From Numida meleagris (Eukaryota > Chordata > Aves > Galliformes > Numididae), in assembly GCF_002078875.1 (NCBI RefSeq), contig NC_034438.1:65487404-65551403 (forward strand): 64,000 bases of DNA. The letters are read 5' to 3'. The number at the start of each line of letters is the position of its first letter. Positions within the stretch are counted from its first letter, which is position 1. The translations under genes and the position numbers were made by a program. The notes beneath the pieces were generated by a model. That model ran no database searches. It saw only the letters and a list, made by a program, of their open reading frames with translations, and was not told the DNA's origin. This document shows, piece by piece, positions 1 through 14,999 of this stretch.

Positions 1-3000
1 AAGAAACTGCAGCACTGACAAGTGATATGCAAAGAGAGACTCTCAGACTGCCCCTGACAACTAAACTGTACTGGGAACTTCTCCTTGTTTCAGCAGACTT
101 GTGTGGAGGCTCTCCTCATCTTCTGCCTTTACTTTCAGAGCACGACATACCAGACTTGGCGCTACCGCTGGCCCCATCTCACCCATGTTTTCATACATGC
201 AGAAAATCCCTTTACATTTTGTCCCAACTGAAAGGCAGCATTCACACCAACATTACAACTAATTTTGTTCCTTTTCCTCTTCCACACACACATTTTTAGA
301 TGCAAAATGAAAGGTGTTATGGCTCAGAAAGACAGCTACACTGTGGCTAACAGCCTCCAGAGAACGCTTTCCCTAAAATCAACACAAATCACGGTGTCAC
401 CTGAAACACAACTTGCACAACCAGTGCCTTTCTGCAATGTGATAAATACAGCAGGGTCTCCATCTTGCAAACTTTGTTAGGCACAGGATAATGTTGCTTT
501 AAATGCACAGCTTTTAAAGGCCTACAAGTTTCATGCAGCTGTTTGTTTAAAAAATTTAAAGGTACACAGTCAATACTGAAAGGGTCAAAGTCCCCAGGGC
601 ACCTCCGTTTCAGCTGACTGTATATGCAAACATCTGGGCATAAAACACATCCCACCAGAGAATAAACACACACAAATAAAAGGAGGATGTCAACAGTTTC
701 TGGGCCGCTTTGGCCTGGTTCCATTACTCATGGGGTGGGAGACCCACAGATCCACGCCCCAGGAGAGGGGGAAGGAGGAAAAGGGAAAAAAGGTAGGGAG
801 ATGGGCCTAAAAACACAACAGTGGCAGTGGTCTGAGGAGGAAAGTTAATTTACTAAATATAATATTGGAATGCAAGATAACACAACATAATATAATTGGA
901 ATTGAAGCTAATAAATAAAATGAGAGACAGTGTCCAAAAAATGAAGGCCTTACTCTAATGCTGAAGACGAGACAGCTAGGGAGCACACACCACAGTGACA
1001 AGCAGCAGAAGAAGAGGGACATCTCGTGACTTTCCAATAGTTCTTATCTTTCCCTCTGAACAGAAAACGGAAACAGAACAGTGAAGAGTCCTCTGGGATC
1101 GGCAGTTCTTCTCTTCTGAGACAGGTATACCCAGAACTATCAACAATCCAGGGAACTGCAGCATTAACTCTTTAATTCCCAGTGCACTACATGATGCTAT
1201 GATGTGGAATATCGATAACAAAAATCATAAAACCGTGACAGAAGAGTAACACCACACTCTCACAAGGTGAAGAGGACAGCCAGGAAAGCAAACAGGGAAA
1301 GGAGGGAGCTGCTCTCCAGAGCTGTAGTCATTAGCGACATCAGTGCAAAGCCATGGGAAAGCACAGAGCTGCCCAGTTGCTGCACAGCCAGGTACATATC
1401 TTGGGAAGATGGAAAGCCCAGTTTGGCTGAAGAACTGGGAAATGGCATCAGTTAAGCTCTTGAGCCTAGACTGTTTGTGCAGGGCTGAAAACCTGAAAAC
1501 ATCAGCTACTCAGAAACTGTGTGTCTTTGGTTCACAACCTGCAGCAGAAGCCAACAATGCTGCTTTGGCAGGAGCAGGCTCACCATGAAGAAAGCACAGC
1601 AGACAGTCAGCAACTCCATCATCACCTACCTGGTTTCTTGAAGAGTGAGCCTGTCTGCTTACTCATAGAGCGTTGCTAATGGCTGACAGCCTGCTCTTGT
1701 ATGCTAAATCACATTTTAAAGATTATATAAGTCCTTCATTCAGACAGGCAAGATTCAGTAGGATGACTCATGTTTAATAAACTGCCCGCATGTTCACTCT
1801 GAAATCATCCAGAAGCTGGCAAAAACGTACTACAGTTTCGGTGTGAATAGCACTGCATTACAGACTGCAAAGCCTTAACCTTCCATAGCACTTTTCTGCA
1901 GCTCAGAGTCTACTACTATCTAACAGAGTAAAGCATCCCTAGGTCTGGAAATCTGAGCCCTAAATTAAGAATCATATTTTACTGCTTGTTTACATTTTTA
2001 CCGTCTTATTTACAACATACCACTGTAGTGAGTAATGTGTACAGAATACATGAAAGCACTGTTGTTGCAAAACCATTCTTTGAGATGTGCTAACACATTC
2101 ACTAGAACATCATTTGAGTTGGGAATATGAATATTTTCTGTATCCAGAACTAGGGTTTTGTCAGAAGAGATTTCCTTGGTGACCAACCAGTAATGAAAAA
2201 TGGCAACCTCTAAAATACCACTCCTTCTCTTCCAACCTGTGCATGAGGCTTGCCAGTGCAGTTTTACATAGGACCTTATGGGAGGTCCTTCATGACAAAT
2301 GGGGAAATCTGTGACGTGCTTACCTGGAAGCAAGGCAGGAGAGGTGATGATGCAGGGCAAGAGCTGAACATGGAAAATGGGAGGTAGTGGAAGTTAGTGG
2401 CAGAAAGTGGGTGTCCTCCTGCAGAGTTTGCACACTGGAGCATGCACTCGGTGGACCTACGTCTCAGGGAAGGTGGCAAGTGCATTTTGTTGTACGGAAG
2501 GCAAGAAACATGGCCTGTCCTTTCAGATAATCACAGGTAGCCAATAATAGCCTTCCTTCCCAGGGTAATGCTAGACAAGTCAACAGAGACTTAGAAAAGT
2601 AGTTAGATAAGTATCTATTTCATTCAAGAGATGGACAATAGTAGGGCTTCCTTTATTACTAGTGCTTTTTAAGCCAAACGCTTAATATTGCTAAAGGACT
2701 GAAGTTAACAATTTCAGAAATCCATTCGTATCAGTGCTGAGATCCTCACAAGGTCCTGCTGTGGTCCCATAGCACCCCTGTCTCTCCAGGATGACAGGCA
2801 GAACTGTATTTCTCCTTCTGAAAGGAAGAGGCAGAAGGAGAGTCACCAGGAGCTGCTGCTTCTTCCAGGTATTTCTCTTCAAATGCCTGAGGTCCCAGCC
2901 ATACGTTTTGATTTCTTAAGGATGTCATCTGCTTATCATTGGACTGGGATGGACAACTACCCATTCAGAACAGGCCAGCAAACTGGAAGGCCTAGGAATA

Positions 3001-6000
3001 GGCAGTGTGTTCTCTCTAAAATGAGTCTTCAGGAGCACAAAACTTCCAACTCAACTCAAATATTACTAAATTCGCTTTCTGCTTGAAAGACAGACAATGA
3101 AGCAAGAAGGAGAGAGGGAGAGGAAGAAAGTATATAGAGAACAGAGCTTGCAGGCAACATGTGAAGCATTCAGGTGCCCTGTTCTACTGCTGGGGAAAGG
3201 GGCAGGCCTCCATCTCTGATATGAACCACACATGTTTCCCTTTAGTTAGGAAAACGTGTTTTTAATTGAATGTCTCTCCAGGAAATAGAAGAGTATAAAT
3301 TACAGAGGAGAGGTTCTGGCAAGTTCTGCAAGCCTCCAAGATAATTTGGTAATGAACCCTTACACCAGACAAGAATTCCTCCAGCTCCATTAATTTGTCA
3401 CTCTTTCCTCATCACTTTTCACAGACTCCAGATGAGAGTCTTCAGAGAAAAACAACCTCTCACCTGAACAAAAAAACACGGACTATTCCAAGTTATGTGA
3501 GTTTACACTATTTTTCATGGTTCTAGTTCAGTAAGAGCTGATTTAGAAATAAGTACACTGTAGGAAAGAAACAAAACCTTCACGCTGATTTTCCACCTCC
3601 GTATTTCAAGGGCCACCCCAAATTTCCTATCAATTCATTTATGCGTATCAAGTGCCTTTGTTTTTTAATATTTCTGAGCTTCCATGCTTATGTCTTGGGC
3701 TTTCTGAATTCAGTAAAGGTTCTGCTGTTGGATAGGCAAGCCAGATTTTCACCCATAATGATGAGAACCAGAGTCCCTATCACCAATAAGCAGCACCAAG
3801 CACAGCTTCCTGAGATGGGGACTGAGGGGGAGGTAGGAATTTAAAATAACAGCATGTCTTTCTGGGAAAGCAGTGCTGTTCTCCATTCATAAAAGTCTCA
3901 CAGTTGTCTGTCACACTTGCCCTATGAGACTGCAGCTCCTCCTCAGCTGATGGCTAGTCTTCAGAGAAGACACTCTCCTTGCCAAGCATGGCATGCCTTC
4001 AACTACAGCTGTCATCACAGCAAGCCTGAAGAAAGCAGTAAAACCTGTTGGCTGGTGAAATTCTTTCAGCTAGATGAAAAAGAAAAGGATTGGGCTGGGA
4101 GAGGGTTTGGGGATTTGAGTGACTTTTCACGTTGAAGAGTACTACAGGGTTATGAGCCTCACATTAGCCTTCCTCACCCACAACATGAAGTGACCCATAC
4201 ATCACCAGCTGAGTAAACTGAAGAACAGTTTGGGGCCTTAATCCTTAATCCAAATGTAACACTAGCAGCATCACTGGTTTTACTGTCACAATTTTTCCTA
4301 AGCACCCACTAAAAAGGAGCTGTGTGAGCCTTGCTCCTGCACAGCAAAGCTGAAGGGTTTGTGGGACCAAAAGTAGGAGGACCAGAAGAAACAGGAGCAG
4401 AACAGGTGCCGCAGTGAATCTGAGCAACTAGAGCAGGATCTCATCATGTAAGAACCTCTCTTCTCAAGAGAGCTGGAGCTGCTTCTGGTCCAGGCTTATC
4501 TTCTTCCTGGGAATTTCCAGTCAGTGTCCAAGCCACTGTGCAGAGAGGGGCTGGGGGTGTGGCAAGGTAGTCAAGTCTCTGAGAAACAAGAGCAAGATGT
4601 AGTGTTCAATTTCTCTTAATTCATCATCTCTTGTAAGTACTAGAAATCCCCAAATTCACATGTAATGACTTCCAGCTAAGCATCGTCCCCTGGAGCAAGC
4701 TATGGTGGACTGACAAGGGAAAGATGGTTTTTACAGCACTTCCATGATCTTTGCCAACAGAACCCTGCTGATAGCATTGCCAAGGTGAACACGATGGCAA
4801 TATCACGTGCTGTATGATCCAACTGGTGGGACATGCTCAGACTGCTCAAGAAGGTGCCTGTGCATTAGTATTATTAAACAGTGGTAGAGTGTTGAGTTGT
4901 GGCCTCAAGTCAATCTTAGCCACCTTTTATATTTCACTAGTTCTGTATTCAAGCAAGAGACGTTTTTAATGGAAGAACACATTTTCTGCTAAATTATTTC
5001 TGAAGACTGTAATGCAGAACATTTTAAAGTGATGAGCATTTTAAAAGCATCCAGGCTTTTAGTTAGCTGTCAGGGGCTTATGTATCATGGCCTGATTCTT
5101 TTTTGTTGTTTACTCAAACGTGTTCGAAAATTGCCTCTTCACACTATTTCTCAGGATGGTCTGAATATAAAACCACACTGCATCAAACATCCCAGCATTT
5201 GCCTCAGCTTGTGGTTCACAACCATTCTCTATAGAAGACAATGACCCCCACATTCGGAAAATATTTAAAATAGATAATTGCCTGCACTTGCAAAGAAGTG
5301 TGTGTACTCTCTCTAATTTTAGCAGTATAATAAGGAGAGTCAAGCACACAGCCTAAAGGCAAGATGCTTTCCCTGGTCTTTCATTTTCCTGGAACTTATG
5401 TTAACAGAAAGTCTGCATGTAATTTACTAAAAAGAAAACAAGAATGTTATCGCTGGCTTACACACAAATTATAAAAGCCCAACTCTCCCATTCTCTTACT
5501 GGAAAACCAGTGCCTTAAGTTCCTGCCCAGACACTTAACTACACCACACTCTCCCTCACAAGCAAATGCAAGCAGACTCTCTTTGCCTATGAGCGACTTC
5601 ACTGCTTCAGATTTGGTTTGTATTTTTAAATGTAGGATTTCTCTCTCTCTGGGGCTCTTCTAAACTAAAGAAAATTGGAATGGTGCAACCATGGCAATAT
5701 TAAAACATACAACGTTTGGCTAAATCATAAGAGTGAAACCACACCATTAACTGTCTACACAAAATAGGGAGGCTGTTTTCTGCAGAAAATTAGAGCAACC
5801 ACAGCAACTCAGTGTTTCTGTGCAGGGGTGAAACTGCACTTTCTATATTAAATTTTATGTGCTTATCTTTTCTCTCTCTCTCTTTTTTTTTTTTTTTTTT
5901 TTTTTACAAACACAGAGATGATTTTGGACTTAAAATGATTTTCCAAAGACTTTAATTCTCAGCAAAAATCACGTTCTGAAACTGTCTTTATAGTGCATTT

Positions 6001-9000
6001 TCCATAGGATCAACACTGATCCTTATCATTATACTAGCACCAGGGTGAGGCCCTGCCCTGCAGTCTCCTTTTAAAATCCTCAAAAAGCACTTTGAGAAAA
6101 GAGCTGCAAGAAAGAACAGACTTGAAAAACCATTACAATAAACAAAAAGGCAGCAGATTAATCTATAAACTGGCTTGTATCCAACTGTGCATAACAGATC
6201 ACATGCAGCTGAGTACCTAATAAAGTTCCTAGGCAAGACTTTGACGAAATGTAGAAGAAACAGGAATATGAAAGCTGCCCCAGAGATGAGCCAGGAAAAA
6301 CAAGGATTTGCATTCAAACGTAAGACAGTCAGAAATACAGGGTAACATCCTGTCAACAACAGTCAGTGGATAAAAAAAACTGTAAATGCTCCATCCAACT
6401 ATTTGCTAATTTTTTTATTAACCCTGGGAACATTTCTAGCTGCGAGCCTCTAACATATTATAATGGAACAGATCAGATTATCCTAAAATTTAAATTGAAC
6501 TTTAAAGTAGATGACATTCTGAAACCACCAAGGTGTGCTTACTGAGGGTACCCCAAAGAGGTTGAAGCCTTGTGATGCTGGGCCTGAGTGCACGAGGGAG
6601 CAGGGTGCACAGCTGGACTTGCTGCTGCTCCTGACATAAAAACCAGTGCGCGAGACACAGCACACTGCAGAGGTCTTGGAAAGCCTGAATATCTGAGTTC
6701 ATTGGGATTAAAATGGTAAGGGCTTAAACGTTTGTCCATGGAAAAGATCCCTTTGATCTTGGTTGGTTCCCTCAATGCAAGTCCCAGTTCTTAAAGGCAC
6801 TTTGTAGTCAAAAGGATTGACAGGCACTCAGAGGGGTTTTCAGAGATCTCTACAGACATGTAAACAACTATAAAATCTCACCATGAGTGTTTAATAATCT
6901 GCCATAGCCTCAGACACTAAGTTCCAAAGCTCTGGCCGAAAGAGCTAAATTTGTGTTCTCATGCAAGCACAGTTCTTACGACAATGCAACATTTGGCATG
7001 AATAACATGGAAATACACAGATGATGTATAATTAAGAAACACAGAGAATGCTCAGAATATTCATGTTTTACTCACAAGATGCACTGGTGGCAGGCACACA
7101 GAGGAAGATTCCTGAAGAAGAGCTCTAGCAAGGACTCTCAAGGGACTCACTTATTTCTTCTTGAGATTTGAAAGCACAAATGTAGCATTCGGACAACTGA
7201 AGTTCACAATAACATGCTACTTAGATGGCAGAATACTATGAAGAGCAAATGAAAACAAGGCTATATCCCAGGCACACAGTAAAATGGAAGTAGGGTGTAT
7301 AAGAAAAAGCATATATATATACTTATGGCATTGCATTTCTTTATTTAAGCACTCTCATTACGATCCATTTGTACTGGATCTAGTACACCCAGCAGAAGAG
7401 GGCACTCCTTCCCAAATCACCCATTTCTGTTCAAATTGTTTTGCTTCACAATTAAAGTGAGAAATTGCCATAGACGAGAGGCATGTTAGTAAAAACATCT
7501 GAATAAAGGTTACTGCAAGCAAGATGGTAACTTTTTTAAGGTACATACCTCAAAAGCACACTACTAACCTCCTTTAAGAAATGTATACAGATAAACTTCT
7601 TATTCTCTCCAAAGATAACAGAAGAAAAAGTTCAAAATATAAAACTTTCCATCAGTGGTATTCCAGACTTTTTGTTCTCTTGCCAATTAAAAGACAGACA
7701 ACAACCCAAAATATTTTCTAAAACACAGCAGGTTTCAAAGATACCAGAAGATGTTTTACTATATCAACTTGATAGTGTTCCCAACTAATTCTCTTCTATC
7801 ACTGCATTTATTCCAGGCTTTGAACTGAGTTAATAGAAAATATACAGCCATTGTATCATAACAAAAAAAAAAAAAGCCTTCATCCCACATACGAGCCAAA
7901 GTGTCACGCCCTATGGTCATTCCAGGGACACTGATATCAGTATCTAATTTCTTCTGCTTTCTAAAGATATGAACAACTATTAGCAATTAATTACAAACAC
8001 CAGAAAATATGTCACGAATAACTGAACATCACAGTCTAGGCAGGACAAGGCTTTTGAATATATGAAATTACCAGTCTGATTTTTGTAAGTGTTTTCAGTA
8101 AGAACACGCACGCACTACATACCCGATCATCTAGCTGTGTCACAGAGTGTGTTTGCTTTGCAGCCGGCCAGCTCTCTCACACTACAGACATAACTGTTCA
8201 CGCAGATTCAACAGGTACCTGGACGTGTCTTGTTCAGAGGAATAAATCAGAATCTAGAAGGGCTGTTTTGGATTTACAATGAAGAATGACATAGACTATT
8301 CTTTATAAAGTAGAAGCCAAACAAAAAAAGACAAAGTGTGGAAAAGAATGTGTTGCCATGTATACAGGGAGTAAGCATATTCAGTTTCCCTGATCAGCTT
8401 TCTTGAATTTCTGTCAATGCTGGGCAATGAGCTTGGACTGCTCCATCTTCTCTCAGAAAGATCTGCTGCAGTTAGAATGGCAGATTAATTATTATAACAG
8501 CGAGTCCAAAACAAGAACCTGCATTATGTGTTCTTGCATTAATGCCTTGCAGTTTTCTGCAGGTGTCTGGTTGGCTTTATCCAATTGCAAACTTCTCCCA
8601 GTGGCAGAGAGTTGATGGGGGCACACAGTGCAAATTACTGCCACAAGCTCAGTGGTGGTGGTGTCAATACCCTTTTCTGGTTAGTACTTAGACAGACTCT
8701 GCCTAGGTACAATGTCCTTTAACCCTGCTGCAAATGCATCATCCACATAGTGCTGAGAAAGAGCCAGAAGGACAATTCCCCAGTGACTTGCACCAGAGCT
8801 AAAGTTTGTGCCGATTCGCAGCCCTTTCACGTTGACAGCATTTTGCCTTTGCTCTGCATGCACTTCATTAAGCCACTGTGCCGCACGCAAGGCAGCAGCA
8901 AACAAGACATACCAGATCCAAAGGACGGTCCCCATCCTCCCTTCCCCACTTCCACCTGCACAACTGCAAGTAAAAGGTGCATGCCAGTCCCAACAAGAAG

Positions 9001-12000
9001 GGCAGCTGCTCAGATTGCATACTATCACTGAAACCTCTGACCAAGTGCCAGCCCTCCTGCTTTGCTCAGTTTCCTAACCCTGCTGATTCTGCCAGCTCAG
9101 TTTAAAGTTTCAATAGCATTTGTCTGCTGCATTTACACTCAAGTATCAGAGAGAGCTGGCACAGCCAGCAGGAGTTCCACTACACGCACAAAGCCAACAA
9201 TAACACCGCAAACCAGCCCTCAGCATTGCAGCCCCCTGCATGGGGGCTTTGCTTGCACGCCAAATACAAGGGTACTTCTCCCTTGCTGTCCTGCAGAGGC
9301 ACAGCTTGCCCCTGTCCTGGCGAGACACAATTTTGGAAGCAATGTCTGACCTGCACTCTGCTCTGGCAATAGTAAAAGAAACTGTAATCTTATAGGACAC
9401 GTATACATTGCTTTGCAATCACCTGTTCAAATCAAACCACATTACTAGAGTGGAAACATAAGCACTGAAACGCTGCTTTGGATGGGGCATGAATGCTATC
9501 ACTTCTGCAAACATGCCTGTATGTTGTCAAATTACAGCAACTAACGTCAGTGAAAACAACTGCACTGAAACAATGCACCCAACAGGCTTTGCAAAGTGCA
9601 GGAGATATCTGAGAAGTCTGGACATCTCAAATTATGTTTACAAAGGGCAATCTCCACGTCACTGGCTGGGAAGAATACAATCCAACATATCCATGTGGTC
9701 CAGCACAAGTGCCAGGGGCTGCATGGTAGAAGAGCAACATGGTGTCTACTTGGCATGCACCTGGTAAACAGTGTGATCCCCTGATGTCCCCCTCTTGGGG
9801 ACATCTCTAGGTCCTTCTAACAAAGAGGAAGGTGGGACCATTCATGCATACAAGAGATCAGCCATCACTTCTGCCTAGCACTCATACAAATGCTCCCCCG
9901 CCATCAGCACCAGCTTCTCTATGTTCCTCCATGTGGCCAGCAGACCTCGTCTACCAAGGGGCAACACAGGCTTGCAAGATGTTCTCATCTACTAATTGTA
10001 GGAAAAAAACAGGATGGCACATGGACAGCAACATCATCAAAAAAGTCATTTGTGAGAGCACATGCCCCCTGGGGAGTAATTAGCACATTTTGATGAGATT
10101 TCCTGTCCTTAGCTTGTCACTTCATAAAGCTCACCTGCAACAGGAGACGGAATTGAGTGGCTCTGCTCCCCTTTAGGCATCCTTTATATCACTGCTCTCA
10201 GACCAGTTCAGAACTTAAGGTACGGTTGTCATTTTGGCTTGGAGGTGTGGCCACCTTTGTTATAAACAGGTTTCATTCCAAATTGCACCAAGATTGCACT
10301 ACAGTTGACTCCAACCCTGCAATCATTAAAGCAAGCAAAACACTCAAGGATGTCAGAGGAAATTTAATCTTACTATCTTCCAGACTGGAACAAATGGACT
10401 ATTGGATACTTCTGAAACAGATACGAAGAAAAATAAATCCTCAGAAGGCATTTTACAAGGCTTGTGTTTAGGATAGCTGTGCAACATCAGAATAAATCTG
10501 CCAAAGACAAAAAGGGAAGAAATTAAAAACTCTCAGCTGCACGCTTTTAAAAGATGATAGATGTTGAAAGGGCAGTCAGAAGATTTCTCTGCAGCACAGC
10601 TGTGCAAGTTCAACATGTCATAGCACTGCGCTTGGAAACTAGCCATTAAATAAAAATTACACACAAGCAAGGATTCTGGTTGTTCACGTCTGGAGTCTAG
10701 TCCAATGAATGGAGTAAGAAGAGGGGGATAAAATAGCAACACCTAGTACAAATTCATCATTCAACAGGCAGTGCTCATTCTGTGCCAGAAAGTAGAGGTT
10801 ACACTTGAGCCAAGCCTTTGAAGACACAAGAAACACAGAAGCCTTCTCACTGCCATCCGGTGCATGGAGATGGGTCAGACCACAGGCAAGGGCTGAGGGA
10901 GGCAGACAGGTGTTCGTCGCAGGAACATTGCAGATGTGAGCAGCAGCCAGAGCTGGGCAGCTGCCTGTGCTGGGCTCAGGGGAGCTGCATCACTTGGGAA
11001 TCCCTGTTGTGGCATCATTCTGTACGGGTATTTCTCAGTTTCATGATTTAATAAACATCGGTAGTACACAATGTCTCCTACATCAGCAATTAACATTAAG
11101 AAAAAAATGACTTTGGAAATGAATGTCAGCAAAAAGCTCCAAAAAACAAAACCCAGAAATATTTTAATCAAATCTCCAAGAAGAACACAAGTGGCAATGT
11201 TATCAGGGGACTGAACTGCTGAGTGAGGGAGAACAATAAGGTCACCAGCCTCTGTTCTAACTCTGTCCTAAGTGCTTTCACAGAACGTTAAAGAACAATT
11301 TTAATAATTACTATTGGGAAGTCTGATCTTCATCCAAATCTCAAACTCACATAAAACACTTGCCAGTTTCAGAAAGGCTTATGTGTGCCCATAACTTTCC
11401 GAATGCTTCCTTGGCACATCTGGCTGTCTCAGAAGCACCAGTGTCCTGCTGTTAAGCGTAAAGGCACAGAGAAGCAAGTGAGATGCCAGCGTCAGCACAG
11501 AGGGACTGGTGGAAGCTGAGGTAAAGGTTTCATGCCTGCCTTAACTCCATCAGCTCCATCCAGCCCCTGCACCCCCATGGCACACGCTGCACAGCCAAGG
11601 GAGACTTCCAGTTGACCAAAGTCACATACCAGATGCTAAGTGATGCACAGTGAACATGCTCACTTGATTTTTCTTGTACATCCTCACTCCTCACACCATG
11701 CAAACCTCAGTGCTCCCTGAGAACACAGGCAAGACGTACGTCACTCGTGCCACAGTCTGCACAGTCTCGAAATAAGGCATATTTTGTTCAGGGTGCCAGA
11801 GCCACACAGCACAGTGGGAGAAGCAGGGAGCTCTCTTGGTGAGCACTGCATGCATAGATGCCTGTAAGACAAAACTCACAATGCCTGCAGAATTTCTCAA
11901 ACTAGCCTTACCAAAGGATAATCAAAGATTACCCTTTATGGCAGTTTTGAGACAACTTTCTTTGTTAACTCTGAAGCTGGAAACCAGACAGGCCATGGGT

Positions 12001-14200
12001 TTCATATACAGCAGCAAAAGTTCCTAAAAAACTGCTCTTCCCAGCAGGCTTTAACCTCCCACTCCCAGCTCACTCAGCCCAAGGATGCACCACCGAGACC
12101 TTTACGAACACAAAACGGACCAGAACAAAACATAATTTTGTCAGAACAAACATTCTGTCTTGCCCCAGGGCACTGTCTGCCTATCCCAGTTACCACGTGC
12201 TCCCCTACCCTAACTACCAAAGGCATTCCATGAGGAAGAGGGAAAAAAACTTGTTTCTGTCAGCAAATCACAGATGTACTGCTTTCAACAGGCAAGCTAG
12301 GTAGCTCACACACTGCAGGAGCAGTGGAGCACAGGAGGTCCACGTGTGCCGCACACTGCCAGCTGCGTTTCCTGAAAGCCATCAGACAGTGCTGGAGAGC
12401 TCTTCCATTGCCAGCACTTACTTTTTTTTCCCTTCTGGTTGCATTGTCCCAATCTTCTCAAAGACTCCTTCAATCAGTGACTAAGGTATCATTCCCTAGA
12501 ACTCACTGACGAATATTTTCCCCTACTAACACCAGAACAACCTACTGCTTTCCCCCTTTCCTTGGGGAAGGATATTTCTGTCTCATCTCTACCACGCTTC
12601 CAGGCCTTGGAAATGAGAAACCCAGGAAAGCAACCTACAGGAGTTGGTTACTGCTAAATCATCAGGACAGCTCACATGGTTAGGAAAACTGCCCATGAAA
12701 CACAGGTCTAGTCCATGCATTGATCCTTGGGGAAAGTGGTCTGCCCAGCCATAAACCATTCCAAGCTCCTGGGCAAACACAAGCAGGACTGTACAGCTCT
12801 AGATCAATGCAGTAACATTTTTCTTCCATCCTCTGGAGCTCATCCTTTTGCAGGTAGGAAGGAAATCACTGCAGCTGTCAGCACTCTTTGGCAGAGCAAG
12901 GTAATCCAAGTTCACCACCCTGAAGCTACTTCTCACCTTTGAGAGCAGTCAGGTGCTCAGCTGTTTCTGGCTGCATATGGGGCAGAAATTAACTCAGCTA
13001 GAAGACATTCTTTAGCCCCTCTCTGACTCAGCTTCTCTTTCTGTAAAAAGGGTGTCATGCCTCCACAGGGTGTAGGGCAGACTTTCATCCCCTTCATAGT
13101 ATATATTCTGGTACTGAACTACCCCCAGGAGTCTTCCTACAAATTGCTACTCTCAAAGAGCAGGAATACTGGTTTCTTACAGGAATTGATTATAATCACT
13201 GCTTTTCACTTCCTTGATATAAAATATAGGCCCATTGCTGCCAACTGCCAACACAAATCTTGATTTTTAACGGCAAAACTACAGCATTGCCAAAGAATAT
13301 TACCCAGAAAAACACTAACAAAGTCATTGTTTACAAAGTGAAAGCTGTTCCAAGGCAACTCTTGTATGGAAAGTTCAGACAGCACCATCACCATCCTGCC
13401 CTCTGCACATGCAGACACAGTATCTGATAGCAAGCAGATGGTGGTAGTATCAGGTGTATGCTGTACACTTATATCTGATACAATAAATAATACACAACTA
13501 ATGCAAAATATCAGTTTCATTCTGCTCCTAGTTACTCGAGACTGCACTGAATGCATTAACTTATCTCTAGCTAAATGCAGCACATTTGCCCAAACCCATC
13601 ACTGAAGACTGAATTAAATTTCCTTGGCAGTAATATTATTACATATGCAGCATGTTTATCTAGTGCTGTCTTTTCTATTTTATATCTTAAGTGTCTTGAA
13701 AATGTAAAAGCAATTCAATTTGACGCCTACTCAAATAATTTCTACTAGACAATCTAATGGGTCAAACCACGTGAAAAATGGTAATGCCATTTTCTTTTGT
13801 CAGTCCCCTGAAACCAGCGAAAAAAACCACAATACCCCAAAACCAAACAATCATAGTTTCTCAAACAGCATTCCATAACAGCAGAAATTTTACTCTGACA
13901 TTCTTCTGAATTCTACATAGTGTAATTATTAATATAGTGAAAATGATACACTTCTATTATTTTTGAAAAATTATCTTGCACAAGCAGAGAATGATTAAGC
14001 ATTAAGTAGCACAGCACTTAATGTAACCAGATAGGATTACACTTGCACAACAATCACGAGGAAAAACTGCTAGCCTCTGAAGGCTGAGAGACATTCAGAA
14101 CAGTCAGTAAGTAGAGAGGAAAGGTGACTCAAGCATATAAAAATGACCCATATGACTTAATTTACTTGATCTTTGGTAGAGGTTCAACAAGGTACCAAGT
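1..14200. other. Non-coding stretch, probably intron of a minus-strand gene
   Basis: No open reading frame here shows a recognisable protein family, and reading both strands by eye found no exon with convincing homology. The content is unique AT-moderate DNA with short homopolymer tracts, for example a CT/T tract at 5868-5905 and a short TA run near 7310. If the CpG island at about 22.2-23.0 kb is the start of a minus-strand gene, this stretch would lie in its first intron. I looked specifically for the conserved RRM1 region of PTBP3 on the minus strand and did not find it. Confidence 0.5.
5868..5905. repeat. (CT)n / poly-T simple repeat
   Basis: A short CT dinucleotide run passes directly into 23 consecutive T residues. 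This is a pyrimidine-only tract on the + strand. It may be slippage-derived or the oligo-A end of an old minus-strand retroposed sequence, but no recognisable element body is attached. Confidence 0.85.
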
Positions 14201-14221
14201 ATCATATGGCATAGGTACTAA

Positions 14222-14990
14222 TTGACAAGAGGCAGCATACAATGGGAACCACAGACCCTCTCACTCTGGGAGAAGGACCCTGTTGAGCAGAGGACTTCGG
14301 CACTAGCTGTGGGAGCCTGGATCCAACTTTCCCATTTGCTGGTCAGCTGGGAAGGGGCCTTCACACCACAAAGAGCGGCAGACCTCCACTTAACCTGGTC
14401 GCAAAAGCACTTTTACTGGGACATCAGCCAGGACAAAAAGCCAGCAGGAGACTGTAGGAAATTCTCACTGCAACTCAGCAAAACAGAAAACCCACTCAAA
14501 ACCTGGAGAAACAGCAAGTTCCATCTACACAAAAGTCCAGTCTCTCCACACAGCCAGGACTTCTCCATCTATTTCCCTTCCCAAGGATACCAAAGACTGC
14601 ACTAACTTTACAGGAAATCTTTACTGCCCTGTCAAGGGATCCTGGCTGGTCCTTGAAGCCATCCTACTGACTCACCAAGGTGGTTCCAAACCTTGACAGT
14701 AAGGGCTGGGACAAAACTGTGTTTGAGCAAAGTGACCAGTTCCCTCCTTCACAGTGGACACTCAAGAGCCGTACACAGATGTTCTATCATCTCCTCACCA
14801 AGGGCCACAACGCAGTCTCTCTCGACGAACGACCTGGGAAGGAAAAGCAATTTGCACTGGTCATAACAATGTCTTCTGAAGAGCTAGCATTTCTCAATAA
14901 AAAACAAGTAAAAAAGAAAAAAAAAATACTGGCAACTCCCTTGGAACATGCCCATGGCCCTTAGTAGGGGGAGAGGGGCATCAGATGAAA
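14222..14990 (+). other. Unclassified block with two successive open frames, possible old repeat
   Basis: This block differs in texture from its AT-rich flanks. It has more C and A on the + strand and carries two successive + strand open frames (14222-14605 and 14680-14964). A TATA-like element (gatatataaaaag) follows at about 14993. I recognise no domain in either frame. It could be a relic of a mobile element such as an LTR-type sequence, or ordinary unique DNA with chance open frames. I favour non-coding. Confidence 0.2.
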
Positions 14991-14999
14991 GGGATATAT

